Below, piece after piece: positions 12,209 through 23,742 of a stretch of 64,000 bases of DNA. The notes below the pieces were generated by a model. That model was not told where the DNA came from, searched no databases, and saw only the letters and a list, made by a program, of their open reading frames with translations. How positions within the stretch are numbered: the first letter of the stretch is position 1; each line of letters opens with the position of its first letter. The position numbers and the translations under genes are program-made. The stretch comes from Datura wrightii (lineage: Eukaryota > Streptophyta > Magnoliopsida > Solanales > Solanaceae): assembly GCA_035772735.1 (NCBI GenBank), contig JASDFA010000027.1, forward strand, positions 37,616,001-37,680,000, written 5' to 3'.

Positions 12209-12224
12209 CCCAAGGGGGAGATAT
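12209..12224 (+). promoter_or_regulatory. Polypurine tract of element C
   Basis: CCCAAGGGGGAGATAT immediately before the 3' LTR start TGTTATACCCCGGG; primes plus-strand DNA synthesis. The same purine core (or its complement) borders the LTRs of A, G and K. Confidence 0.8.
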
Positions 12225-14339
12225 TGTTATACCCCGGGAACCCAAGGATCAAACTCGGGTGTCAAAATGGTGAAAAACTGAAATTTCGCACTAGGTCACA
12301 GGATGACCCGTGAGGAGGCCTGTGAGGAGTGGCCACGAGTCATGAGGTGACTCGTGGTCCAGTAGGGCTGGCATTTTTTGTATAGGAGACCACGGGCATG
12401 ACCACGAGTCATGGCCAGGACTCACGACTCGTGAAGTTACCCGTGGCCTAGACTGGATGCTGGCTAGGAATTTTGGGTAGTGTTGACCACGGATTGTGAC
12501 CACGAGTCATGGTCACCCACCAAGATTTGTGGTGTCCTCTGTGGGGTCCCAGGGTGATATTTTGGCAGTGTACCTCACGGCTTAGGCCACGAGTGGTAGC
12601 CCCTCATGACGAGTCATTGAGTCCCTCGTTGGGATCCCCTGGCAGTTACTTTTTTGCGAATTAGTAAGGGTTTGTTTGTAAATTTCTAAGATCCTAAGGC
12701 CTAAACTACGATGTTTTGGGTTATGAATAGGGAAACTTAAAGGGGTTACGTTCAGTTTTCACTTCATTCATTCATGCATGCAAGGTAGGGGAAGTGGGAG
12801 AGTGATTCAAGCTTAGAACTCATCAATTCATTGCAATTTCTTCTTGGGCTATCAAGAGAGGTTATGAACTAGTTATTCCTAGGTATGTAAGGTTATCAAT
12901 GAGTGATTTCTTCCACACCCATGTCCCTCCTCTATGATGTTACTTAAAATTCATTAAAAAACTCATGGGGTTTTGTAATTGATTTATATAGAATCTAATG
13001 ATTTGAGTATGGGTTTTGTGATTTTAAAATCTTATCAAATCTTTGGGTTTTAATTAGCTTTTGTGATTTAAATTAATTATAATACTATTGATTTGGAAGT
13101 TCTATGTATTTAAGCCTAATTAAGCATGCCCCATGGTGAATTGATTTATGATCTAATTACCTATTGATGATATTTATAAACCCAACATGAATTATGATTT
13201 AAATCATGAATTTATGATGTTACCCATTATGAATTTATGAAATTCAAGCTATATGCATGATTTACGAGTATGTATGAACCTTACGAATCATGAATTATGT
13301 TTTGACCGACTCATGGGCCTTATGTCATGGCTAGTTCATGTATGTACAAGTATGTTTATGATTTTCATGATTTAACTAGCCAATTAATTCATGCATGTTA
13401 TACTATGAGCACTATATACGTTTTGGGAGTAGTATCGAATACCGAGTAGGTTCGGGGCCTAGGTTCTGCCCCGGATCTCATAAACTACGTGCCACCGTAG
13501 GTATGTTGGGACCTCCTATGGGACTGTCCCCGTCCCAAACAACCCTTTTCATGGTGACGTCACACTTTCATAGTTCGACCCTTGGCAAGGTACGAACACC
13601 CTCCCCACTAGGTTTACAAGTCGGGCTTCATGTGTGCTCAAATGGGGTATGTCGGTTAAGAGAATCTTCCACCGTTCCTCATAATTTATGCATGTTTATG
13701 ATTATGTATATGGGATCAAGTCATGTTAAATAAGTCTTTTCTCTTACGACTATGATTACGATTATATTACGAATGTTTTGAAAACCTTGAGCCTTATGTT
13801 ATGATACGATATTTATGATATGAGCATGATGTCCCACTCTTATGATCATTTATGAGATTTCTATGTTTTAAATTCCTGTTTTACTTACCTTGCATACTCA
13901 GTACATTCCACGTACTGACCGTATACTTTTCATGCTGTATCGTTTCATGATATAGGACTCGGCTCTCAGCCTCACCCTCCCCAGTAGTGTTTTCGAGATT
14001 GCCATCAACGTACTTGGTGAGTCCTCATGTTATGAGGGCCATATTCTTAGATTCTATGCTTTTCTTTCAGTTTTATAAATCTTGGGTTAGTTGAGGAGTT
14101 GTCCCATGAACCCGTCTTTCATGATTAGAGGCTTTTCAAACTACAAGTTGTACTCAACCGTCATGTATGGATTATGTATTGTCTTTTCTCCATAATTATG
14201 ACATGTTTACATTTTCTCATGGTAAGTCTTCCGCTTATGAGATGGTATTAGATGTATGCTCATGCCGTGGGTTAACTTGGGGTCTCTCAGGGCTCCTTGT
14301 CGAGTATCTACGATTCGGGTGTACGCTTGGGTCGTGACA
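12225..14339 (+). mobile_element. Element C 3' LTR
   Basis: 2,115 bp, TGTTATACCCC...GTCGTGACA. The first part (about 12290-12640) is an array of CACGAGTCATGG/GACTCGTGG dyads. A splice-donor-like AGGTATGT lies at about 12881-12888. The 3' half has the shared family landmarks (repeated TTATGA/CATG text, then GTACTGACC...GATATAGGACTCGGC near 13912-13962). Several short frames in it are not genes. Confidence 0.85.
12290..12640. repeat. Dyad-motif array in C LTR
   Basis: Irregularly spaced copies of CACGAGTC(A/G)TG and their complements, many with one CpG changed to TpG or CpA. See the findings for the cross-family comparison. Confidence 0.75.
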
Positions 14340-14688
14340 TGATGGAAATCATGTTTTAAAATAATCATGGATATCATTCTATGTGAATTCAAAGAAAATT
14401 TACATATAATCTCTTCGCATTTGAAAGCTCAGGTCTAAGATTCATAAAGAAATTTGAGAAGAGTTTTGGGGGACACAAGGGAAGAACTATCCCCTAGTTG
14501 AATTCCCACATACCTGATAAAGAATTTCCTCGAAGAAGGAAGCTTGTACTGCTGCAATGGAGAAAACTCTAGTCTTTCCTGAGGGCTTCTGAAGATGAAA
14601 AGTTACAGTATTTTTTTTCTGAAGATGGGTGGGAATGAGGGGGAAAACCTTTTAACCCCACTTATAGATCTGAAATTATGTCTAAAAC
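14340..14688 (-). mobile_element. Element B left LTR, segment 2
   Basis: Aligns with right-LTR bases from about 22801 to 23149: both begin TGATGGAAATCATG and end TCTAAAAC. Element C precedes and element D follows. Confidence 0.8.
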
Positions 14689-16627
14689 TATTACACCCCG
14701 AGAACTATTTGGTGAATATTTGATGTTTTTATACTAGGTTAAAGGAATTACGGGTTGTATATTGGTCATAGATGAAAAGGGAAATGTGTATGAACGGAAA
14801 ACCAAAGAGTATGTGAAGTTCATAAGTAATAATAAAATTTATATGACTATATCTCCCAATATATAATGAATTAAAAGCCCTACAACCTATCAAATTAAAG
14901 GTGTTTGAGTTTAGTTTTCATAACATCAAATAGTTTGTCAATCGGACTTCAGAGTAAGAAGTTATAGGCATTTTATTGAAGCACCCTGAGCTGTGACGCG
15001 GGTATGACGCCCTAGTGCCTCCACTGCCCTATTTACTTAAAATCTGATTTTTAAGTTGTAGAAAACATTTTCATCTAAATTTAAATTGACTAGCTTTCTA
15101 AGGATTCGATTTCTGTCTCAATTCCAGCAGCTAGGACAAAGAAAATCAAGGAGGAACATCAAGAAAAGTCAAAGCAAATCACAAGATAAGTTGAGATTAC
15201 TTAGGCAAGTGGGCTAGAGGCTGTTTTGGAGCTTGTTATGCAAGGTTTTGAAGGAGTTTTTCTGCGTTTCAAAATCTATATCCATCTTTGAGTAGGTGTT
15301 GAAACCAGGAGAAAAGGTAAGATTTTTCCCCTTTTAAACCTCTCAAATTGCAAAGCGAAATTCTGGTAATTGGCAGCTAAGTGAGCTGCCGATGGACTGT
15401 TGTATGCTGAATTTTGCTCATTTTCCTTAGGATTTTTGGCTGTTTCTTTTGATGGAATTATACTTCATATTGAGGGAAAGAATTACAGAAAAACTAAGAT
15501 AAAATTTCCTCTTGTTTCTCCCTCAAAAGTTAGTGAAGACTAGTTGAGAAACTGGCTAAGTTTTGTTGATATTGTCGTGTGTTGTTGTTGTTGCTATTGT
15601 GACTACCTTTGGTTAGTTATTTTGGGATGAATTTTATGCTACAGATTAATCTTCTTGTTGGCTTATAAAACCACTGAATTAAGGAGGTTGAAAGAAGAGC
15701 ATTCAAATAGAAAATCGGCTAGAGAAAAGTTCATCGGAGAAATGTATGTAAGGTGCCCCGTCCACTATTCTTTTAAGCATGATTCATGCATTCTGAACTG
15801 AATGAGAAAGAAACCTCTTTAAAAGTCTTGATGCATTATTTAATATTTATTTAAGCTTTAAATTTTCATGTTATATTAAGGTTAAATTTTGAGATTATGC
15901 CTAGCTGAAGTTAGCCTTCTAAAGTGTGATATTGTGTTGATTGTTTTCTTAGTTGTACATTGAGTTGGAGACCCCTCAGCGTGGGTATTGGTATGTGGTC
16001 CATATTGTATGTTATGTATATATATATGTGTGAAGTTAAATATGTTTAAAGGTCTGGTTGCTAACTAAAATTGGTGAAAGAGCCAAGATGATGACGTGTA
16101 AAAGATTTTAAGCCAAGTAAAACATTGCAAGCTATTAAGGGTAAACGAGCTCATTGAATTATGATTTCCTAGTTATAGTTGTCCTTTATCCTATGCGTAC
16201 GTTGAAAAAATATGTCAGGCCAAGGGGAGATTTCATAATCCCTTTCCCTTAAGCCGAAAAACAAGTTAGCAATTTTAAAACTCTAATGTCCCTCGAACAA
16301 GATCTATAAATTTTGTTGAAACTATTAGGTCATCCGTAGTTCTTTATGATTCATAAAAGTTTTGAATACATGCATTGAAGTTCTATTTTCTAGCTTTACA
16401 TGTTATATGTACTCACTTGCAGTTATGCATCACGAAGGAGGCCTATGCAGGCCACATGTTTAGCAATTGTCATTTCTATGTTGTACGCATTAAGTTGGTC
16501 CAGTATAAGTCATATCGGCTCCATTTATGACTTTGTTTAAAATTTATTGATTTTACCCCTGTGTGGTACACTGGCTGGAGGTATTGTTATTTTACCCTGG
16601 TGTGGTACACCAGCTGGACGGATTTTT
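14689..16627 (+). mobile_element. Element D first LTR (3'-truncated)
   Basis: Aligns with the second LTR from 16646 to about 18597, with small differences throughout. It breaks in the first repeats of the TGTGGTACAC block. It has a short TA run at about 16016-16027 where the second copy has a much longer one. Confidence 0.8.
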
Positions 16628-16628
16628 T

Positions 16629-16645
16629 GGGGGGGGGGAGGAGAA
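16629..16645 (+). promoter_or_regulatory. Putative polypurine tract of element D
   Basis: Ten consecutive G followed by AGGAGAA, directly before the second LTR. It is the only internal sequence left. Confidence 0.6.
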
Positions 16646-17964
16646 TATTACACCCCGAGATTTTTTTGGATGAATATTTGATGTTTGTATGCTAGGTTAA
16701 AGGAAATACAGGTTGTATATTGGTCGTAGATGACAAGGGAAATGTGTACAAACGGAAAATCAAAGAGTATGTGAAATTCATAAGTAAGAGTAAAATTTAT
16801 ATGACTATATCTCCCAATATATAATGAATTAAAAGCCCCACAACCTATTAAATTAAAGTTGTTTGAGTTTAGTTTTCATAACATCAAACCGTTTGTCAAT
16901 CGGAATTCGGAGTAAGAAGTTATAGGCATTTTATTGAATCACCCTAAGCTGTGACGCGGGTATGACACCCTAGCTCCTCCACCGCCCTATTTACTTAAAA
17001 TATGATTTTTAAGTTGTAGAAAACATTTTCATCTAAATATAAATTGACCAGCTTGCTAAGGATTCGATTTCTCTCTCAATTCCAGAAGCTAGGACAAAGA
17101 AAATCAAGGAGGAACATCAAGAAAAATCCAAGCAAATCACAAGATAAGTTGAGATTACTTAGCCAAGTGGGCTAGGGGCTGTTTTGGAGCTCGTTTTGCA
17201 AGGTTTTGAAGGAGTTTTTCTGCGTTCCAAAATCTATTTGGACTGAATAAATATCCATCTTTGAGTAGGTGTTGAAACCAGGAGAAAAGGTAAGGATTTC
17301 GCCCCTTTTAAACCTCTCAATTTTCAAAGCGAAAATCTAGAAATTGGCAGCTAAGTGAGCTGCCGATGGACTGTTTGTGAGCTGAGTTTTTCTCATTTTC
17401 CTTAGGATTTTTGGCTGTTTATTTTGCTGGAATTATACTTCATATTGAGGGAAAGAATTAAAGCAAAACTAAGATAAAATTGCCTCTTGTTTCTCCCTCA
17501 AAGGTTAGTGAAAACTAGTTGAGAAAATGGCTAAGTATTGTTGATATTGCCGTGTGTTGTTGTTGTTGCTATTGTGACTACCGTTTGTTAGTTATTTTGG
17601 GCTGAATTTTGTGCTACAGATTAAGCTTCTTGTTGGCTTATAAAAACACTGGATTAAGGTGGTTGAAAGCTGAGCATTGAAATAGGAAATCGGCTAGAGA
17701 AAAGTTCATTGGAGAAAGGTACGTAAGATGCCCCGTCCACCATTATTTTAAGCACGATTTGTACATTCCGAACCGAATGAGCCAGAAACCTCTTTAAAAG
17801 TCTTGAGGAAGTACTTTAAGATTCATTTAAGCTTTAAAGTTTCATGTTTTATTGAGGTTAAATGTTAAGATTATGCCTAGCCGGAGTGAGCCTTCTAAAG
17901 TGTGATATTGTGTTGATTGTTGTCGTAGTTGTACATTGAGTTGGTAGATGGTCCTTACTGTATT

Positions 17965-17968
<4 letters not shown>

Positions 17969-17997
<29 letters not shown>
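17969..17997. repeat. (TA)n microsatellite in D LTR
   Basis: About 14 TA units. The homologous place in the first LTR (about 16016-16027) has about six, so the run expanded or contracted after insertion. Confidence 0.85.
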
Positions 17998-18000
<3 letters not shown>

Positions 18001-18524
18001 AAGTTAAATGTGTTTAAAGGTCTGATTGCTAACTAAAATTGGTGAAAGAGCCAAGATGATGACATGTAAACAATTTTAAGCCAAGTAAGACATCACAAGC
18101 TATTAAGGATAAACGAGCTCATTGAATTAGGATTGCCTAGTTATGTTTGTCCTTTATCTTATGTGTACGTTGTAAAATATGTCAGGCAAAGGGGAGATTT
18201 CATAATCCCTTTCCCTTAAGCCGAACAACAAGCTAGCGGTTTTTAAACTCTAATGTCCCTTGAACAAGATCTATATATTTTGTTGAAACTCTTAGGTCAT
18301 CCGCAGTTCCTTCTGATTCATACAAGTTTTGAATACATGTACTTAAGTTCTATTTACTAGCTTTTCATGTTATATATACTCACTTGCAGTTATGTATCAC
18401 GAAGGAGACCTATACAGGCCACATGTTTAGTAATAGTCATTTCTATGTTGTATGTATTAAGTTGGTACAGTATAAGCCATATCGGCTCCATTTATGATTT
18501 TGTTCAAGGTTTATTGATTTTAAC

Positions 18525-18660
18525 CCTGTGTGGTACACTGACTGGAGGTATTGTTATTTTACCCCGGTGTGGTACACCAGCTGGATGGATTTTACCCCTG
18601 TGTGGTACACCGGCTGGAGGCATTCTTATTTTTACCCTGGTGTGGTACACCGGCTGGACG
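18525..18660. repeat. Four imperfect repeats with TGTGGTACACCGGCTGG core
   Basis: Copies of TGTGGTACAC followed by (C/T)(G/A)GCTGGA, about 35-40 bp apart and separated by TTTTACCC-type text. GGTGT-GGT-ACACC can form a small hairpin. The first LTR retains only two copies (about 16560-16620), where it is truncated. Confidence 0.8.
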
Positions 18661-19365
18661 AATTGTGTATAGATTTTATGATTGCTGGCTGCTTGCATTT
18701 CATTTATGGTCTTTGTTGTGCATTAGATGATTACATTTACACTTCAATAATGAGTTAATGTCAGGTTACTGTTTTCAAGATTCCAGGTTGTTACTATTCC
18801 TTATTTCTAGCCTAGTTATAATTTCTATCTTACATGTTTATAGTTTTCAGCCATACATACCAGTACATTTTATTCTTACTAATGTCCCTTCATCTTGGGA
18901 CCCTTCCTGCAATCGTGCTGTAGGTTTAGGCCGAGGCTTAGATCATCGGACGCAGTAGGAGCCAGATTTCAGCAGAATAGTGGTATGCTCCTCTCTTCTA
19001 GGAGCCATGTCCTAGGTTTGACTATTTTGAGTTTTGTGTACAGCATGGGTAGGCTAGAGCCCTTTCCGGTGCATTTCAGTTTGTTTACTCTATAGAGGCT
19101 GATGTGGACTAGTTTGTATAGTAGTGTTGGTTGTGTAGTTGTATTAGATTTTCAGTGCTTTGCCTAGCTTTATTGTAGCCTTGTCGGCTTTTTTGGTTAC
19201 ATATTTATAATTGTCAAGGCATTACGGGTACAATATTTATCTTGGTTGGTTCTGACAGGTGGCTTGGTCAGCATTAGTGTTACATTTATAGATGCTATAT
19301 AGCCGGCTTCTCGATTAATCATGAATCGAGTGCCTGTTGCGCCTACCCTAATTCTAGGCATGACA

Positions 19366-19947
19366 AAAGTGACGTATTTTAAAGTTTAGGAGGGTAGGAA
19401 ATAACTAAAAGACCCTAGGAGATTCACAGGGAAAACTGACTTCTAGTCCCCACGAGGGACCCTATGACTCGTGCCTAGTGACCACGATTCATGGTCACGA
19501 TCATAGGGTCCACCGCCCAGAATCCCCTATTGGTAACCATGAGAGACACCATGACTTGTGGTATACCCTATGACTCATGGTGACCCACTCATCAACTACA
19601 CCGCCAACACCCATACTCTCCCATCTATTTTGAACCACGGGCACCTAACGAATTGTGGCTTGGACCATGACTCGTGGTGACCTATCGTGAAGTTCACTGC
19701 CCATATTCTCCTGGTCTTCACATTATCCTTGACCACGGGTCATCTTCGTGGAGTGGACCACGACTCGTGGTCACCTCAACCACAAAAATTTCAAAATAAG
19801 CACCCCAGGTCTCACCACGAGTCACTTAACGACTTGTGGTCACTTCCCACGGGTCATAGAACGACTCGTTTTGTGACCTAGTGCAGATTTTCCAATTTTC
19901 TCTGATTTAAGTCTCGGGTCTACCCTTTGAGTTTTCGGGGTATTACA
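19366..19947 (-). mobile_element. Element B left LTR, segment 3
   Basis: Resumes with text matching B right LTR from about 23150 to the end, finishing CGGGGTATTACA. It includes a dyad array (19440-19870) with the perfect 17-base palindrome GACCACGACTCGTGGTC at 19756-19772. Gag sequence follows almost at once, without polypurine tract or pol. Confidence 0.8.
19440..19870. repeat. Dyad-motif array in B left LTR
   Basis: Numerous copies of CCACGACTCGTGG and decayed forms (CGACTTGTGG, TGACTCATGG). The best copy extends to 17 bases of symmetry at 19756-19772. Confidence 0.8.
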
Positions 19948-21046
19948 TATTGGGCTGGTCGGCCTACTAGAGCAGCTGAGGTGGTGGATTGTGATCTCAC
20001 TCGTCCTGCTGATAGGCATTTCTTAAGCCGATGCCCGAGTTGTCCACAACCAAAACAACCCTCTCGACCCTGAAGACAGTCTCCCGGCTGATTCTTGCCA
20101 CACATGGGGCAAGCTGGATATCTGTTCCCAGCTCTGTAGCTCTGAGACTAAGAGCCAAATGCTCCACCCCTCCGGTCCTAGCGGGACCAAAATGTAGGGG
20201 CGCTGGCTGAGCTGGGTGTATGAGCCTGCTGCTCTGCTATGGGCGGTTACTACCGCCTGACCTCTGGTGGCCATGATCTGAATGACCAATCCTTGCTCTC
20301 TTATTCTTTCTTTCCATGTCCCTTAGTTTTTCAGTCTCGATCTGCTTGGCATAGACATTCGGACTGGAGAGGTTGATATCTTTGATCCACATTACAGTCT
20401 TGCACTCTTTGAGGACCAGGTTTGACACCCCATTCACAAATTTCAGCATGTGAGCCCTTGGCTCGGCGACCATCTTTGTAACGTATTTGGACAACCTGGT
20501 GAACTCTAGAGCATACTCTTCCACAGTTCTGTTTCCCTATCTTAGGTTCATGGACTCCTTTACCTTGGCCTACTTGAGCTCTCTAAGGGAAAACCTATCT
20601 GGAAAGGTGGGTGTTGAACTCCTTCCAGTCCACCGGTCCTGCTCTTGCTGGTCACCCCTCCTTCCACTATTCATACCAGACTTGGGCTACCCCTTTTAGC
20701 TGGTAGGAAGCCAGGTCAGCACTCTCGGAGAAGTTGATACCCATTATATGGGTAATCTTTCTAATCTTATCTACGAACTCTTGGGGGTCCTCCCCCACCT
20801 TGGATCCCTTAAATGAGGGAGGGTTCATTTGGGTGAAGTCCGCACCCTAGCAGTTATTGTGGACCCATTGTTACTACTTGGAACCACCTGCTGGTTCACT
20901 TGGTTGGTAACAGTTTAGGCAAGCAACTGAATGGCCTCCCTGAATTCTACGGTTGATACCAAGTTATCCGGTGGGGCTGCCGGGGTTGGTGGAGCAGTCT
21001 GCTGGACATTTTCGGTCCTCCTTCCATTTCTGCATCGTGGAGGCAT
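19948..21046 (-). pseudogene. Element B gag relic
   Basis: Minus-strand gag from a start codon at 21046-21044 (MPPR-type start) to a point just past the zinc knuckle, where a deletion joins it to the LTR. The capsid-like segment is visible at 20237-20524 (MEEYALEFTRLSKYV ... AEPRAHMLKFVNGV). The CCHC knuckle at 20016-20057 reads CFGCGQLGHRLKKC and keeps all four ligands, preceded by a HCxxC-like GDCLQGREG segment. Frameshifts and stops separate these pieces. Gag packages element RNA into virus-like particles. Without pol this copy could at most have been mobilised in trans. Confidence 0.85.
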
Positions 21047-21052
21047 ATATCA

Positions 21053-22973
21053 CTGAAATGAAGTAGAGCACGAGTTAGGAGAATGATTTTTGAAACTAAA
21101 TTTCAACGCACGATGAGGAGTATGAAATGAAGGGAAGATTCCTACTGACATCTCATAGCCTCCCCGTCATAAGTGGCATGCTTCACACCCATGATGAGGA
21201 CTCTATTTGATGCGGCTTTCAGACATCCGAGGATACTTTGAACCTAGTGCTCTGATACCAAGTTTGTCATGCCCCGAGTCTATACCCTGGATGAGACATG
21301 GTACTTAGGATCACAAGTAACCCCAAGTTAACCCATGGTCTATCATAACATTGGCTATTCTGAGTAAAACATAGAGGAATCTTTAAATAACGAAATCATT
21401 TAAGAAAAAACTGATATAATTGTAAGTTTGTACATCTGAAAGAACAACAATACTGAACATCTGAAATTCTATCTAAAAGCCATCTAAGGGACGAGTTGCT
21501 GGGACAAGACCCCAGCTAACTCTAAAATCTAACAGAAGAAAGAAAAAATGAATAAGATATGAAAAAATGAATAAGATATTCTTCGTTCTCGAAGGATGAG
21601 GACTCACCAACTAGATAGCTGAGTTCTTCGGTAAACGGTTGGCTAACAGGGCTGAAAGTGTGATCCTGCACTTATATCATCAAACGATACATTATAAAAG
21701 TATGCATCAATAATTTGAATGTACTGAGTAAGTGAGAGGAACATAATACAATAGAATAAATAATAAAAGAAATGTTGAACTGAAAGACATGCAATGACCA
21801 ACTAAAGCTACTGAGTTGGAAAACTGAAGTACTGAGGTGGTGTAGAAGACCTTGTCTAATGATCAAAGCATGTTCTAAGTCTGGAATACTGATCTGAACT
21901 GAACTGGACTAAGACTAGACTAAATTGACTAGTGGGAGAGTCTATAACCGACATGTAACCACGTGAGCTAGACGTGGAGTCTGATGTATACACCCTATCG
22001 GTAGGGCCCAATATACCTTGCTAGGGTATAAAGGCATGAATTGGGTGATCATAAAAGTCTGGGGCCAATTAGGCTAATAAATACTGAAATCTATGCTGGC
22101 AACATATTTCTGGGAACCTAGGTGCGCTAGAACCCCAATCCACTCAGTGCTAAGTCCTACTCCCACTGGATAATCCTAAACCGAATACTAGGCTGATAGC
22201 TCGAAACTAGGGCCTAATACTAGTCAGGGATACGTGTCTAAAAGTTCCCCGAGATTCTTAATGGAATAGATTCTTAAACTGGGTTCTAGACTGGTCAGAG
22301 TTGCTTATCTAGAAGCATCGTAACCGTCTAAGAACAAACTGAAATCTGAACTGGAGTCCTAAGGCTAGTCAGAACTATATTTCTAAGGTGTCATGACATC
22401 CTAATGGACCAATAAACTGGATTCTGAATCTGATTCTGATGACTGGGAGGTGATACTGTCACCTCAGGAAGTTCTATAGTCAAACTAATCAGCTGACTGA
22501 GAATTTAGCATGTAAAATAGTAAGGGAATTCACTTCACTATTATAGTTAAGGAAATTCCAAGGTTTATCATCTAAATCATGAATTTCTAGTTTGTTCTAC
22601 CCCCTAAGAAACAGGGTTGAAGTCGATGCACAGAGATAAGCACCAATACTACCATTAGTTGGTGGGAAAATACCCATAATTAATATACAGGATGATTCTA
22701 CATGAATTAAACAAGACATTATCAAGGATTTCTCAACATTCAAAAATATACAGGGCTAGGATTCACCTTTGTGGAAATAATATCAATTTACTCATGAACT
22801 GATGGAAATCATGTCTACAAATAATCATGGATATCATTCTATCCGAATTCAAAGAAAATTTATATATAATCTCTTCGCATTCGAAAGCTCAGGGCTAAGA
22901 TTCATAAAGAAATTTGAGAAGAGATTTTGGGGACATAAGGGAAGAACTATCCCCTTGTTGAATTTCCACATAC
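21053..22973 (-). other. Predicted leader intron of element B
   Basis: On the minus strand a donor G|GTATGTGG lies in the right LTR (intron starts 22973) and an acceptor CATTTCAG|TG lies 7 bp upstream of the gag ATG (intron ends 21053). The span is 1,921 nt and covers the LTR end and primer-binding site. The same pair recurs in A, G and K. Confidence 0.45.
21248..21261 (-). promoter_or_regulatory. Primer-binding site of element B
   Basis: Reads TTGGTATCAGAGCA on the minus strand, complementary in type to the 3' end of plant initiator methionine tRNA. It is three bases from the LTR (21265). Confidence 0.75.
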
Positions 22974-23742
22974 CTGATAAAGAATTTCCCCAAAGAAGGA
23001 AGCTTGTACTGCTGCAATGGAGAAAACCCTATTCTTTCTTGAGAGCTTCTGAAGATGAAAGGTTACGGTATTTTTTTTCTGAAGATGAATGGGAATGAGG
23101 GGGGAAAACATTTAACCCCACTAATAGGTCAGAGATTATGTCTAAAACAACGTAGTTTAAAGTTTAGGAGTGTAGGAAATTACTAAAAGACCCTAGGAAA
23201 TTCGCAGGGAAAACTGACTGCTAGTCCCTACGGGAACTCTAAGACTCGATCCCAGTGATAACGACTCGTGGTCACCGTCATTGGGTCCACTGCCCAGAAT
23301 GCCCTATTGGTTACCATGAGGGACACCACGACTTATGGTGTACCCTACAATTCGTGGTGACCCACTCGTCAACTACACTGCCAACACCCATACTCTCCCA
23401 TCTATTTTGAACCACGGGTCACCTAACGAATTGTGGCTTGGACCACGACTCGTGGTGACCTATCGTGAAGTTCACTGCCCATATTCTCCTAGTCTTCACA
23501 TTATCCTTAACCATGGGTCATCTCACGACTTGTGGGATGGACCACGACTCGTGGTCACACCAATGGTTACCTAAACCACCAAAATTACAAAATAAGTCCC
23601 TCAGGTCTCACCACGAGTCAATTAACGACTTGTCGACACTTCCCACGGGTCAAAAATGACTCTTTATGTGACCTAGTGCAAATTTTCCAATTTTTTCTGA
23701 TTTATGTCCTGGGTCTAGCCTTTGAGTTTCCGGGGCATTACA
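21265..23742 (-). mobile_element. Element B right LTR (5' LTR by coding sense)
   Basis: 2,478 bp, TGTCATGCCCCGAG...CCGGGGCATTACA, uninterrupted. It is the reference that reveals the C and D insertions in the left LTR. Dyad array at 23220-23660, including a second exact GACCACGACTCGTGGTC at 23540-23556. The open frame at 22802-23098 lies across the splice-donor region and is not considered a gene. Confidence 0.85.
23220..23660. repeat. Dyad-motif array in B right LTR
   Basis: Same motif family as at 19440-19870; individual copies differ between the two LTRs mostly by C/T or G/A at CpG. Confidence 0.8.

Larger units (their letters stand above)
7390..14339 (+). mobile_element. Element C: 5'-truncated Tekay-like Ty3/gypsy
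   Basis: Plus-strand element that lacks its 5' LTR, primer site, gag and protease active site. It retains RT, RNase H, integrase and chromodomain remains (7390-8768 and 10301-11980), a polypurine tract (12209-12224) and a 3' LTR (12225-14339). B's LTR resumes at 14340, so C was inserted into B's LTR; a deletion then removed C's 5' half plus about 350 bp of B's LTR. A solo LTR (8774-10295) interrupts its RNase H region. Confidence 0.8.
14689..19365 (+). mobile_element. Element D: LTR retrotransposon deletion derivative
   Basis: Two direct copies of one LTR, 14689-16627 (3' end missing) and 16646-19365 (complete, 2,720 bp, TATTACACCCC...GGCATGACA), separated only by a purine run with ten G (16629-16645) that looks like a polypurine tract. 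The primer site, gag and pol and about 770 bp of the first LTR are gone. Flanking bases are AAAAC on the left and AAAGT on the right, a weak target duplication. B's LTR continues on both sides. I cannot assign the family beyond an LTR retrotransposon. Confidence 0.75.
16646..19365 (+). mobile_element. Element D second LTR
   Basis: Complete LTR with a (TA)n run at about 17969-17997 and a block of four TGTGGTACAC(C/T)-containing repeats at 18525-18660. No coding capacity; small frames at 18367-19095 lie in these repeats. Confidence 0.8.
6209..23742 (-). mobile_element. Element B: Tekay-like Ty3/gypsy, pol deleted, with C and D nested in it
   Basis: A minus-strand element bounded by a left LTR (6209-7389, 14340-14688, 19366-19947) and a right LTR (21265-23742). 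The hexamer CCTAGT precedes it (6203-6208) and follows it (23745-23750), with an extra AT dinucleotide at 23743-23744. E's second LTR near 33120 shows the uninterrupted site. Inside lie only a gag relic and the primer-binding site: protease, RT, RNase H, integrase and polypurine tract are gone. About 11.6 kb of its span is later insertion (C and D). Confidence 0.8.

Noticed and set aside
19440..19870. CRISPR-like or satellite array
   Set aside because: Spacing is irregular, units decay at CpG, there are no unique spacers of fixed length, and the setting is a plant LTR.
21248..21261. Short tRNA-like TGGTATCAGAGC text
   Set aside because: It is a primer-binding site beside an LTR. No tRNA cloverleaf was recognised here or elsewhere in the window.
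22802..23098. 98-residue frame with HKGRTIP motif, also seen in part at 14380-14640 and on the minus strand at 40664-40903
   Set aside because: It is antisense to the R/U5 region of Tekay-like LTRs and recurs only because the LTR recurs. It is broken in the other copies.
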